NCBI GenBank assembly: GCA_020064725.1
Contig: JAGTWJ010000002.1
Location: 2,790,001-2,854,000 of the forward strand
Direction: 5' to 3'
Length of the DNA: 64,000 bases
From: Drechslerella dactyloides
Lineage: Eukaryota > Ascomycota > Orbiliomycetes > Orbiliales > Orbiliaceae
Part shown: piece after piece, positions 12,799-24,910 of the stretch
Layout: each line of letters starts with the position of its first letter
How positions within the stretch are numbered: position 1 is the stretch's first letter
Notes under the pieces: generated by a model
Told to the model about the DNA's origin: nothing
The model's database searches: none
Seen by the model: only the letters and a program-made list of their open reading frames with translations
Position numbers and translations under genes: made by a program

Positions 12799-14669
12799 AT
12801 GTTCTCCCGTCGAGGGACTCCGTCGTTAATATGGGTTGTGGTACAATTTTACTCTACATTTCCCACGATACTCGCTCAGAGAGTAACTCTCAATCTTATC
12901 AATGAATCTCGACTCAGCAGCATGCCTGATCTTCTGCAATGTAAGGCTTTTCCAAGTCCCCTGCCAACCAGCCGATAATATATGCGCACCTAGAATCTAT
13001 ATAAGAACGAGCAGACACAAATTTGCGGAAACCCGGATTCAACTGTGGTGGCATTGATAAATCGAGCGTCGAAATTGATATATCCAGGAAAACAAGACAG
13101 GTTACTAACATATCCCAGTATGCAGACCATACCTCGGCCCCGACGATGTCAGACGCGACATATACGCGATAGACCCCAGCGAGACGACCTGCACAGCCTT
13201 CGGCGGATCACCAATCTGGCTTCTCGATCAGCTTCCCTCGGAATATGAATTCCAGAGCAGATTCCGCCTTCGTGCGCCGGCGACCGATCTCGGAGGCATG
13301 CCAGGCGAAGAATTCATGACGGAGAGTCTCACTCCCACCGATCGGTTCACGTACTTCCAGTATTCAAAGCAGTATATCGGCAAGGAGACCTGGGATCGTT
13401 GGGTGCCGTCGGAGTAAGTTTCACTTTTGTCTGCATGTATAGAGGGTTGATGCTGGATCGGATCGAGGGACCGACTGGAAGATTGTTTCGCGTGCGTGCG
13501 TGCAGGCTGTTTTTAACTCGTGACGATGGAGACCTTGGCGGACTTCCTGAGGATATCGGCCCAGATAATCCGATTCAACCGGGCGACTATCTGACGCCGG
13601 ACGGCCCGAGCTGGTTCGGCGAAATATCCGGTTAGTAGGATACCTTGACCCTCATATTGAAGAGTACCTACAGCCGTAAGGAAATGGTCCTAGAGAATGC
13701 AAAAACTAACACCGCTGTGCGGCGACAGTCACACCAAATGCATTCGACAGGGCCCCGGGAGCGTTCGGTACTAACCCGGGTGACCCGACGGAATACATCC
13801 TGGGCATTACACCCTCCGCCCAAGACATCGCCTTCATGTCGTCCCGCAGCATCGTCCGCCTGCAAATCGGCACAATCCTCGACCCTCTCCCAGCTCCAAG
13901 ACTCAGGTTACCCCCCACATAAATCAGAGAACCCGATCCAATCGGTAGCGGCACCCCTACGCAGAACCAGCCGCAGCCCATCATATCCCCCGTCGTCGAT
14001 CCAAACAACCCACGGCCATCTCCGAACGCCCTCCCGCCCGGCCGTCAGGAAATCGATCTCTCCGCCTTCCCAGAGTTCGCGCCAAGAATCTACTACAACC
14101 CTCGCAGCAGGTCGGGAGTCAGCTTCATACCCGAGTTCGGCTTCGGGCAAATAAGCCCTGAAGACGACCCGTTCGCCGAATTTGACAGTCCCCTCATGGA
14201 GAATATCCGGCCCCGTGCACGCGCAAATGGTGGCATGGCCGATAACTATGAAGAACACAAGGAGGAAATACCAATGCTGCCAGCTCTACCCTACGCATGG
14301 CAGCGGCAAAACATGCCCTGGTATCAGTTACCCGCTGATAGCGACGACGACGAACTCGACCAGCCGCCGTCTCGGGAGAATGGCGCGCGGCGGTCGTTGG
14401 AAGCTGCGATGCGCGCTCCTGATTTTCTGCCGATGGTAAACTATGCCATTGGCAATGCGCCGGGTGGAGTGAATCCGGGACTACAGTCGCAGGTGATGGT
14501 GGAGCAAGAATCCGAGGCATCCGTTCATGATGGAGATACGGACGACTTGGATACTTACTATTCCAGCGAAAGCGATAGAGGGGTTGATGAGGATGAAACA
14601 CGGGCGACGGCGAACGAGTTACCCGGGAGTACGGTGGTGGAGACAGATAATAACGAGACGCTCGACTAA
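12799..14669 (+). CDS. Secreted protein of unknown family, paralogue 1, interrupted by an in-frame TAA or micro-intron
   Basis: Function not recognised. Exons join(12799..12940, 13119..13413, 13506..13630, 13729..14669). The N-terminus MFSRRGTPSLIWVVVQFYSTF resembles a signal peptide. Exon 1 ends MPDLLQ and exon 2 starts LCRPYLGPDD, matching LPDLR/VCRPAPG of the next gene. Later shared blocks are PSE at the second junction, NPIQPGDYLTPDGP, and YILGITP...SIVRLQIG. Intron phases (1, 2, 1) are identical to those of the gene at 15624. A TAA at 13920-13922 would stop translation at 251 aa, yet the same frame stays open to 14669. The TAA sits inside a 21-nt GT..AG segment (13907-13927) whose removal gives 493 aa. 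The C-terminal part is Pro-rich, then acidic. Either a truncated allele or an unusual splice is possible. Confidence 0.65.
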
Positions 14670-15623
14670 CCTACGGACCGTAATTTCATACGAATATATG
14701 ATTTACCAGATATATGCTGAATTCGGCTTTATGCAAACATATGTCTTCCGAGTAGATCTATATATAGACTGATGGAAACCTCGGTCTTTTTTATAACCAG
14801 CTAGCGACTACAGTTGGCGAAACTCAACCTATTTATAATTTTAATTTATGATTATAATTATAAAGCAAGTAATCACCATAACTTTGACGTGGAGTGCTCG
14901 TGGCCACGGTTCAGTTATAATATATACCTATTGTTCAACAGCGAGCCTCGGCGTCTGCCCCCGAGACTATATATATCTATTGGTAGCTACGAAGTCAATC
15001 GAACGGATTGAAAATGCCATCATTGCGACATTGTATAGACCGTAGATCGATCTCGTTAAGATATAAACCTTATTTAGACACCCAGGTATATTGCAGCATC
15101 TAATCTGCCACTCGAATTACCAGCTTCTTCGGGCACGTTACACAAACCAGGATCGTATACTCCGCGACGTCGCTGCTTGGCATGCATACTTACGTCGATC
15201 GCATTAGGCTTGTTGGATCGTCAAATGTCCTACGGGCAGTACCACTTCGTGCGGTCTAGTTTACGAGACCAAGTACCAGTATTAATACGTATTCTCCAGC
15301 ATACGGCTCGAATGTACGTTGTATGCATTCGTGCATACAATTGAGTTTATACGCCGACAATAGCGTCAATAAACACATACGTTCCGGGTTCCTCCCACCA
15401 ATACAAAAAAGCCTAGAATGCGCTCTCCACGCTTTCGCGCGTGGTATGCGCGCTATACCTTCAGCACTCGAAAACCCAACGGCTGCGGTTGGTAATAAGT
15501 GTAGTACTCGATTGATCTGGGTTTGAATCGGTTCTATATTGATCGGTTCGCTTGTCGCCGTCGTATAAACATCCATCTTGCATATATATATATATCGTAT
15601 TTTATTAGAGTGCTACAAAGGAG
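14670..15623. other. AT-rich intergenic spacer between the paralogues
   Basis: About 0.95 kb of AT-rich sequence with a run of TA dinucleotides just before the next gene (about 15584-15596). No coding potential is supported. It presumably holds the promoter of the downstream paralogue. Confidence 0.6.
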
Positions 15624-17618
15624 ATGCATTCGACAGTTACAGCCGTCGCGGGCCTGGCGGCCTATGCTGCCGGTGTATCTGGTTTGATTCTCGATGCCGT
15701 GCAGGTTCCATCGCCAACATTCACGGGCACCCTTCCAGACCTTCGGGGTACGTATTAACATTTTCTCACAATTACATCACGATTCATGGACCGATTCAAC
15801 GTATTCCTGTCATATAAACCCAGGACGGTAGTGTGGCTAATATGGTATATATATATGAAATGCAGTCTGCCGCCCAGCACCCGGTGAGAATCCAACGGTG
15901 GTCAACCCCCTGCAGACATCCTGTCCGATAGACCCGGCCACGGGCCGCGACATCGCCTGGCAATGGAACTACGCCTCGACGCCCAGCGTGGAGGGAAAGA
16001 CGCTGCTGAATTTGTACGGACCCAGATCGGCGAGCGGGGAGGTGCCCATGCTGTTGAATGAGGGGGCGTATAATACGCGGTTTACGTACGGTTATACGAA
16101 TCCTGGGTTGCCGCGGCAGCCGTCTGAGTAAGTTTTCTATGCCCTCATATCTATTTATTCCTGTATGCGTGTATCCACGTGAGGTTTTTGGTGGTATATA
16201 TGTCGGTGTGGATACGTGCGCGGCGATTGTGTGGGATTGGGTGTGTGATGCTAACTGGTGTGATGGTGTAGGTTCCGTGTGATACGGAATGGACAGTATC
16301 AGGCCATTGATGTGAATAACAAGCTGCAGAAGGGGGATACTCTTGAATTTTACGGACCGACGAACGCCAATGCCCCGGATAAGAATCTGCGACGTAAGTG
16401 CAGATATTACTATCAAAGTATATCGTGACGGATATTAATGATGTATGCGTGTGTATAGTCAACCGGCCGCCGCGGCAGCCGCAGACCTGGATCCTGAGCC
16501 GCCAGATCGCTGGCGCGAACGGTCAGCCGACTAACATCGGCGTCCTGCCAACCGTCTACCTTCGCGTCGGGGATCTAGGAAACACGGAGGTCGTCGCACC
16601 AAGGCAGTCCTGGCTGCAGCGCGGCGTGAACTGGCTGGCCAACACCGCCAACAGAGCCGCGGACCTGGGCGCCCAGGCGATCGAGGGGATAGGTAATGCC
16701 GGTACGGCAGCACAGACTTGGGCAGCGCGTACGGCCGCCGAGTATAACAGAAACCCGGGCCAAGCGTTCGACAATGCCATCATGACCGTCGCTCGTCCGC
16801 TGGCTGCTGCCGGCGACCGAGTGGGCACTGCGGCCAGCAACCTCTACGATACCGTCGTCGGCGTCCCCGGACAGCTCGGCCAAAAGGTGTCGCAGGACCT
16901 AAGCGGTGTGTCCGCCGCCGTCTCGGACGGGTTGCTCGCCGTCTCGGAGGCGGTGAACAATGGTGTTATCAGCGCGCAGGAGGGATACGATCGACTGCGG
17001 CAGGGTATCACGCAGGCAGCGTCGCAGGGATGGGAGCAGGCGAAGCAGAAACTGTCAAGTGGGTGGAGCGGGCTCAAGAATCTCTTCAGCGGGGGTTCCA
17101 ACGCCAGCCCTAGCGTGGCGGGTCAGGTTAGTACAAACCCTACGGTGATCGCGACGGGGAGTTTGAGTAACATGGGTGGCATGATTGCGAGTCAGACCCA
17201 GCCGGTGGTGAACACTGTTAATAACGCTGGCGTTCCGCCAGCCGTCGTGGCAGATGCAAACGGCGGGCAGACAGTACTAGATCCCTATGCGAACCCGAAT
17301 GTGAACGTGATGCCGGACAACAATGCAGCGGGCAACCAGGCGTCGCTGAACGTGCAGTCGCCCTTGGAGGGGACCCCGGAGAGCTCGCTGGAGGATGTTA
17401 GCGTTATCTCAACGGATGGGGGTTCAGCGATGGACATCGAGGAGGACTTTTATGTTGTGGATGCGGATGGGGATGGTTTATCGGATGTATCAATTATTGA
17501 GGCCCCAGCGGATCCTTATGACGGGGCACCGGCGACGGGCTGGGGACAGGACTCCGGGCTGCTCAACATTCTGGACAACATGTCGAGCAGCCAGCTGATT
17601 GCCGGGCAGGCGAAGTAA
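15624..17618 (+). CDS. Secreted protein of unknown family, paralogue 2
   Basis: Function not recognised. Exons join(15624..15747, 15866..16127, 16272..16393, 16459..17618) encode 555 aa. Residues 1 to about 20 are a plausible signal peptide (MHSTVTAVAGLAAYAAGVSG). The N-terminal half carries the block shared with paralogue 1: LPDLRVCRPAPG, NTRFTYGYTNPGLPRQPSE, NNKLQKGDTLEFYGPT, WILSRQIAG and VYLRVGD. The region from about 190 to 340 is Ala-rich and looks amphipathic and helical (NWLANTANRAADLGAQ, QEGYDRLRQGITQAASQGWE). The C-terminus is Asn/Gly/Ser-rich, then acidic (SAMDIEEDFYVVDADGDG). All three introns have good GT..AG ends and keep frame. No catalytic motif was seen, so no activity is proposed. 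Confidence 0.85.
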
Positions 17619-19261
17619 AGTGATATCTCCGATACCGTTTTGTATTTTCATGTAGCTAGCTTGAATAAACATCATCTTGATAAGCCTCCGTATCGTTTCC
17701 GAGGTTGCAGCGTTTTGGTGTTGTTGGGCGGAATGCAACAGCGCCAAGGAGCGCCCGCAGTGCCAAATCGGGCGCTGGCCAATGGCGGGCGATTCGGCTG
17801 CCTGGCGGCCCCTGTTTTGAGTGGAACGTTGCTGTTTGCTGGCTTCCGACGCTGGGCGTTCGACGGGCGTCTCAGGTTTGAAGTCGCGATGGCCCTGGAG
17901 CCGGCCGTGGTTCATGTTCCTGAGTCGGTTCGTTTTATTGATAGTGGACGATTCGTGAAGGAGCACTCCATATCATGCAAAATGAAATGTCGCAGCTATG
18001 TTTAGCGGACATGACAGGCTGCATCCGAGAGCTGCAGGCGGAGGCGGAAGCGCTGCCCATGGCGAACCGGCTTGACAGGCTGGGAATGTCGTCCCCCCGG
18101 CTGACCGTCCGGCTGTTCCGGCCTGCTGTGAGGCCCGTGGTTTCGAACGGGCTTCTGCGGCAGGGGTGCTAGATCTCTTTCACGTCCGGATGCTTCTGAC
18201 TAGACCTGCTCGGGGCATCGCAGCTGGGCAGCTCGAGTTCGAAGAAAAACATTTGCGCACTAACTGGGGGCCTTCGCCTGCCGGACCCATCTTGATATGT
18301 TCCACTTCCCCGAATTTGTTCCCACGTGTCTGCTGGTGGCTTGACGTTTTTTTTTTCTTTCATTAGTAACTCAATCCTCGATGGAGAGTTAGCGGTTGAT
18401 TAGCAATAACAGTTACAGGTCGCAGCTGGAAGAAGCCGCCGGCTGCTTACGAAGTTCCAACTGAAAGGACTGCTTTTCTTACTCTGCGCCGCAGCAGTCT
18501 CATCTCATCCCATTCACTGCCACCTCGCATCACCATCATCACCATCATCATCATCACATCCAACAGACACGGCCTCTCAAATAACGGTCTGCTTGGCCTC
18601 ATAAGAAAGCGCCAGCTGGCCGATTGTTCCTACGCTGCTCTCCCTGCTTGCCCCTTCCCGCGCAAAACGCTGGATCCGACCGAATCTCGACTCGACCTGA
18701 TTCGACCGGCCGGTGCCTCGTAACACCATTCCATCGCACCATCGCCGGCCTATCAGATCGCTCTCCCGTTCCACCAGCACACAGAACCTAATCTCTGTCG
18801 CCCCGTCGCACGGCATCTGCCTCCTCTCATCTACCGTCTTCTGGGGGTTCTTCTTGACAGCTCGAGCCAGCGTCGACTAATCACAAGGCCCGCTGCCTGC
18901 CGCCCCTGCGTTCGTTCAGCTCGGCCGTCTGCGTTGCTGCTTTCCTTTTCGAGCTGTCCAGCTGCAACCTGCCACTTTTGTTTCGACGCAGCCAAACCGA
19001 CCTCATCGCTCGCCCTTGTCACATTCCTTCCATCCCTCCTTCACTCCCACGCTGACGCTGACGCTGGCTGGCCCACGTTCCTCGCTATCGTATCCCCCGC
19101 CCGCTAACGATAGATAAACCCTCTGATCACCGCTGCTTCTCTGCGTCCCTCTTTTCCCCGCTTAGCTGGCTGAGCGTCCTTTTACTTTACTCCCTCTCCT
19201 GCGCTAATTTCCATCCCGCCACGAGGAGAGCTGCGCCGACCACGTTTCTCCCGCCGCAAGC
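17619..19261. other. Intergenic region and CCC2 5' leader
   Basis: 1.6 kb without a supported gene. The stretch 17690-18180 is GC-rich with overlapping open frames on both strands that show no family signature. From about 18480 to 19260 the sequence is pyrimidine-rich, as is common for fungal promoters and 5' UTRs, and includes a (CAT/CAC)n microsatellite. Confidence 0.55.
18528..18557. repeat. CAT/CAC trinucleotide microsatellite
   Basis: Ten consecutive CAT or CAC triplets upstream of the copper ATPase gene, in apparently non-coding sequence. Confidence 0.85.
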
Positions 19262-22200
19262 ATGGCGGACTTCCAGCTCAAAACCATGGCGCCCCAGGCC
19301 TCGGGCACAGCCAGCAGTAGCAACACCGACGACTATGCCACTACGACGCTCGCCGTCGAGGGCATGACCTGCGGCTCCTGCTCGGCCTCCATCGAAACCA
19401 AATTCAAGGGCGTCATCGGCGTCAAATCTTGCATCGTCTCGTCCGCCCTCGACCGTGCCGTCGTCGTTCACGATTCATCGATCGTCTCGCCCGACAAGAT
19501 TGCCGACATTATCGAGGACAAAGGTTTCGGCGCGAGAATTATATCCACCGTCGACCCGAAAAAAAGGAGGCAGCCGAAGGAGGAGACCGTCGCAGATTCG
19601 ACATGCACAACGACCACGACAGTGTCCGTAGAGGGCATGACGTGTGGGTCGTGCACATCGGCCGTGGAGAAGGGCTTTGCCGACGTGCCCGGAATAGTTT
19701 CGGTCGACGTCTCGCTCATGATGAATCGGGCGGTCGTCGTCCATGATGCGACCAAAGTTTCCACCAAGACGATTCTTGAAACGTAAGCTCTCTTTATCTC
19801 CTAGAATAATATTCATTAAATAATTCTAACATGCGTGTAGAATCGAGGACCGGGGCTTCGATGCGTCGTTAATATCATCGGTTGAGTCGAAACCAAAGCC
19901 CGTCGCCCAACCAACTACCTCCACGATCGGAATCGAGGGCATGACATGCGGATCTTGCACCTCTGCCGTCGAAAAGGCCTTGAGTGAAAACAAGGGCGTT
20001 ACGTCCGTTCAGGTCTCGCTGGTCATGAATAGAGCTGTCGTACAGCATGATCCGGAAATCATCAGCGCGGAAAAGCTCGTTGAGATAGTGGAGGATCGCG
20101 GCTTCGATGCTCGGGTTATATCTTCAGACGCACCATCGGCCAGTGCGCAGGATATGAAGCTGCAGACAGTAATGGTCAAAATTTACGGCTTACAAGATGA
20201 ATCTTCCATCGCAGAAGTCGAGCGACTGCTTCTCGGCCTCGAGGGCGTCGAATCGGCAACGGTCACTTTCAAGACAATGCGAGCTGAGATCGAACATTAC
20301 CCGTCAACTATCGGCATCCGGACAATCTTCGAAGCCATCGAAGCTGCCGGATATAACGCCCTGCTCTCGGACAACGAGGAGTCCAACGCCCAGCTCGAGT
20401 CGCTCGCCAAGACGAAGGAGATTCAAGAATGGAGGACCGCTTTCTTCTTCAGCTTGACCTTCGCCATCCCCGTCTTCCTGATAAGCATGATCATTCCAAT
20501 GTTCCTCAAACCACTAAATTTCGGCAAAATCAACTTGTTCATCCCTGGCCTCTACCTCGGCGACGTCGTCTGCTTGGGTCTTACTATTCCCGTGCAGTTC
20601 GGCATTGGAAGGCGGTTTTATAGATCCGCGTGGAAGTCACTGAAGCATCGGTCTGCGACTATGGACGTACTCGTGGTCCTAGGGACGACTTCGGCCTTTG
20701 TTTTCTCGTGTGCCTCGATGCTCATTTCTATTCTATCCCCGCCGCATACTCGACCTGCGACGGTGTTCGATACGTGTACCATGTTGATCACTTTTATCAC
20801 ATTGGGGAGGTACCTGGAGAACAGCGCGAAGGGCCAGACGTCATCTGCACTATCGAAGCTGATGTCTCTCGCACCGCCGATGGCCACGATATACGTCGAT
20901 CCAAAGCAGCAGCCTCAACAAACGGACTTGCTCTCCGATGACAAACAAGCCAGCGAGCTCGATGTCAACACTGTCCAAGAGCGGAAAGTGCCGACGGAGT
21001 TGCTGCAGGTTGATGATGTTGTGATCCTACGACCTGGTGACAAGATTCCCGCGGATGGTATAGTTACCTTTGGCGAGAGTTTTGTCGACGAAAGCATGGT
21101 TACCGGCGAAGCGATGCCGATTCAGAAGAAGCCTGGATCGCGGCTCGTCGGCGGCACGGTCAACGGAACAGGCAGACTGGACTTCAAAGTTACTCGCGCG
21201 GGTAGAGACACGCAGCTTGCACAAATCGTCAAGCTCGTACAGGAAGCACAGACATCACGAGCACCGATTCAACGCATGGCGGATATCGTCGCCGGGTACT
21301 TCGTCCCCGGTGTCGTGTCGCTCGGTCTCATCACCTTCTTCGGATGGATGCTCCTCTCTCATGTTCTGCCGCATCCGCCGGAGATCTTTAGGAATGCTGC
21401 CTCCGGCGGCTCCTTCATGGTGTGTTTGAAGTTGTGCATCTCGGTTATCGTGTTTGCGTGCCCGTGCGCGCTGGGACTAGCGACACCCACGGCCGTCATG
21501 GTTGGCACGGGCGTCGGCGCCCAAAACGGCATCTTGGTCAAGGGCGGTGAGGCGCTAGAGACGGCGACTAAGATTACAAAGGTTGTCTTGGACAAAACTG
21601 GCACGCTCACCGTTGGCAAGATGGTTGTCGCGCGATCCTCGCAGTCGTCTTTGTGGAACACCAGCGACTGGCGGATCACCCGCTGGTGGATGCTCGTCGG
21701 ACTTGTAGAAGACGGCAGCGAGCACCCGATCGGTCATGCGATTGCAGGCTTCGCCAAATCCCAGCTCAATCTCCCTCACGAAGCCACTATCGACGGACAT
21801 GTCTCGGACTTTAGCGCCGTCGTCGGCCGTGGCGTCACCGCCACCGTACTCCCGGCGAAAGACAGCAAGCAGCACACTGTCCACATTGGCAACGCGGCAT
21901 TCCTTCGCCAGAACGGCATTCCCTTCACCGACGCCGATGAAGCCGCCGCGATCAGTGACAACTCCACCCCGACCACCCCAACTTCCGTCCGCTCTGAAAA
22001 GGCGCCCAGCGGCGAAACCGTCGTCTTCGTCGCCATCGACAACGCCTACGCCGGCTTCCTCTCCCTCAGCGACGAGATCAAACCGGACGCCCGCTACGCC
22101 ATCCTCGCCCTCCGCCGCATGGGCATCAAAGTCGCCATGGTCACCGGCGACCAGCGCTCCACAGCCCTCTCCGTCGCTGCACAAGTCGGCATCGACAAAA

Positions 22201-22766
22201 GCCAAGTCTGGGCCGGCGTGTCGCCTGACGAAAAGCAAGACCTCATCTCCATCATGAAGGAGGAAGGTGAAGTCGTAGCAATGGTCGGCGACGGCATCAA
22301 CGACTCACCCGCGCTCGCAACCGCAGACGTCGGCATCGCTATGGCGTCCGGCACCGACGTCGCGATGGAGGCCGCGGACATCGTGCTCATGCGTGCGGAT
22401 AATCTGCTGGATATACCCGCCAGCTTGCATCTTGCCAAGACGATATTCCGTCGGATCCGGATGAATCTACTGTGGGCGTGCGGGTATAACATTGTGGGCA
22501 TGCCGTTTGCGATGGGGTTCTTCCTGCCGCTCGGGTTGCATTTGCATCCGATGGCGGCGGGTGCGGCGATGGCGGCGAGCAGCGTTAGCGTTGTGGGGAG
22601 CAGCTTGTTGCTGAAGTATTGGCGGCGGCCGAGCTGGATGACGGTGCAGGGGATGGAGGAGGAGTTGGCGGCGGGTATGGCGAGCGGAGGGACGCGGTGG
22701 TGGCAGGTGTGGCGGTTTTGGCGGCGTGGGGCGGGTTATCAGCTTGTGGAGACGGCGGAGGTGTAG
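19262..22766 (+). CDS. CCC2: Copper-transporting P1B-type ATPase (Ccc2-like)
   Basis: Pumps Cu+ into the secretory pathway, where cuproenzymes are loaded. Exons join(19262..19782, 19841..22766) give 1148 aa. Three N-terminal heavy-metal-associated domains each carry GMTCGSC (Cys 37/40, 128/131 and 210/213). A fourth HMA-like fold (about 280-350, LQTVMVKIYGLQ...) lacks the Cys pair. Membrane helices follow from about 370. The actuator loop has TGEA (about 595), the transmembrane metal site is CPC (714-716), and phosphorylation is at Asp758 in DKTGT. SEHPIGHA and GDGINDSPAL complete the ATP-binding and hinge motifs. The copper assignment rests on CPC plus CxxC domains. The downstream half is very GC-rich. 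The start was chosen as the first ATG ahead of HMA1; an alternative Met lies at residue 9. Confidence 0.96.
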
Positions 22767-24084
22767 TGCTGTTGCGGGGCTGTGTCTTTCGTTTTTGTAT
22801 ATGTCTGCGTAGAGGGAGTTGTTGGAGGTCTCTTTCTGTAGTTAATTTTTTGCCAGCGTGATACCAGCTGAGGTTTTTTTTCTATTCATCCCTTCTTTGT
22901 TTGTTTCTTTTACCTTTTTTCTTCTTTATTTTGGAGAGCAGAGCCTGTAATGATAAGTAGCGTGGGAAGATAGTTGTAGCGGCCTGCGGATGTTATACGA
23001 ATTGATGATATTACGCGTATACGGCTCTCGAGATCTCTGTAGGTTGCGTAGTATACTTGTTCTCCAATGCGACTAGCACTGCCAACCAGACTGATCGTGT
23101 CGCGTTGACCGGATAGCTGTATTTGCCCGTCTAGCTTCTGGTTCACGAGACAAATCGTACAACCCGTCTACGAAAGGCACTTTCTCATGAAATACATACG
23201 AAAGACTGGGTACTAACTAAGCTATAAAGTACGGATGTATTACACCAGTGGATCGCCGAAACAGACAGCGCTACTGCGTATCCTTGCATCGCCACGGTGT
23301 CACGACATGCGTGGGTTTGAACCATATATTGCCATTCGGCCGAGTGTCATTGTAGATATATATATATATCGCACGTGCGCAGGCGATGCTGGTAGATTTC
23401 GTTGTTTCACAAACTGGATTTTACAATGTATCGCCTCGGTCATTGACCTGCATGGGTAATTTGTAGCCGAAGGTGACATGCATGTTCCTGTGTGTGTGAA
23501 CGGGTAAAGCAGCGTTGACGCAAGTGAATCCTAGCTCGCTCAAATAGACGATGTTGGCGTGACGAGCGTTTTCTCGCAGTTGTCGTAATCAAATTGTATT
23601 GCGTCGGTGGTTTGGATGCTAGCTAGCTTCGAGATTAATTCCAGAATTTCGAGTCCTTATACAAGGTGTTAGTGCTTACGCATACATCGATGCAATGCAC
23701 GCTATTACTACATGTAGCCGCTTTTTTCTACGAATGGTACATTGAATATCGGGTTGAAGAACCCCCCTGCTTTAAATTCCTCCGCTTAAAATATTCTCTA
23801 GTATTATTGCCGCGTGTATTTATCTATCGATAGTGCCGAAGACATTGCATGTTGTGGCACCTTTGAGATAAGAATAAACTTAGAATATCTCACTTCTTTC
23901 TTTTCAGTGTGTATATACAATTCTCATCTAGCCAGAACCGGGTCTGAATCCCGGGTTCTCTGTTCAATTTACATACAAAAACGAACACCATCCTACACAT
24001 ATACATATAAGCAATTCCATGATACCTCACTAAGCGCTGCCGCAGCATATATTTGCACAAAAAATGCCACAGCGGCTACCGCTT
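22767..24084. other. Intergenic, AT-rich
   Basis: 1.3 kb between CCC2 and the convergent Thr-rich gene. TA-dinucleotide tracts occur near 23358-23369. No coding region or RNA gene is supported. Confidence 0.6.
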
Positions 24085-24910
24085 TCACCACTCGCAAATC
24101 GTCGGCGCCGCCGTCGCATACTCCGTATACCATATCGTTGTTGACGTAATTGCGACAGGCCACGCCGTCCTTGTTTCCACCACTGTCGACAACGCGGTCG
24201 TCGCCCCCGGTGTTGTCACGGTAGATGTTGACGTTTTAAGAATGACTTTCGTCGTCGTGAGGACATGGCCGACAGTGCTAGTCCACTTGGTTGCGAAGAA
24301 GAGTTCGTTGGTGTAGGTTGTGGTGAGCGTGCTCGAGATAGTCTTTACGCAAGTTTTGGTCAAGCAGAGGGAGGAGGGCGGGGTGCCAGGGAGAGTGGTG
24401 GTGGAACTGTAGGTGAAGTAGGGGAATGTTGTGGTAGGCCCGGTAATGGTAGTTGTGATTGTGGTAGCTGTTTTTTATGACAGGCGTTAGTTTATACCTT
24501 CTATATCAAAATCTACGGTGATTATATGTATCCTATCATGTTCAAGTAGCGCAGCCTGATCTTATCTCGGAGACGACGGAGTGAGGGCGAGTAATCTACG
24601 AGATGTTTCATGACAGGACGATTTACTCACCCGGGATGGTGGTTGTCGCCGGGGAGTATATGGTCTTCTGGGTAACAATTGTCCGCGTTTCAGTGAGTTT
24701 TTCCGTCGACGTGACATGACCAAGAGAGGATACGCCGTTTGTAATCGTCGTTGTGGAAAGAGTCGTCCACCTCGTCGAGGTATCGATCCAGCGAGTTGTC
24801 GTTGTCTGAGTTGGCCCTGGGCATGATTGTCGCTTAATGATCTTGGGTATAGGCTCTGCGAGCGTAGTCGCGGCGAGCAAAAGCGCAAATGCTGGTATTT
24901 GGAATAGCAT
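24085..24910 (-). CDS. Small Thr-rich secreted protein with Kex2-like processing site
   Basis: Exons complement(24085..24467, 24631..24910) encode 220 aa. Signal peptide MLFQIPAFALLLAATTLAEP (residues 1 to about 19), then a short propeptide ending in the dibasic Kex2-type site IIKR at about residue 27. The predicted mature chain starts QSCPGPTQTTTT. It is dominated by Thr and Ser, so dense O-mannosylation is expected, and has only four Cys (SCPGP, LCLTKTC, ICEW at the very end). No GPI-anchor tail is seen. The intron (GTGAGT..AAACAG) keeps frame at TTTIP/ATTITT. This composition fits a cell-wall or extracellular protein; no enzymatic domain is recognisable. Function is unknown. Confidence 0.8.

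Noticed and set aside
17490..18172. Overlapping frames on both strands between the secreted paralogue and CCC2
   Set aside because: GC-rich sequence opens frames on both strands; neither product resembles a known protein.
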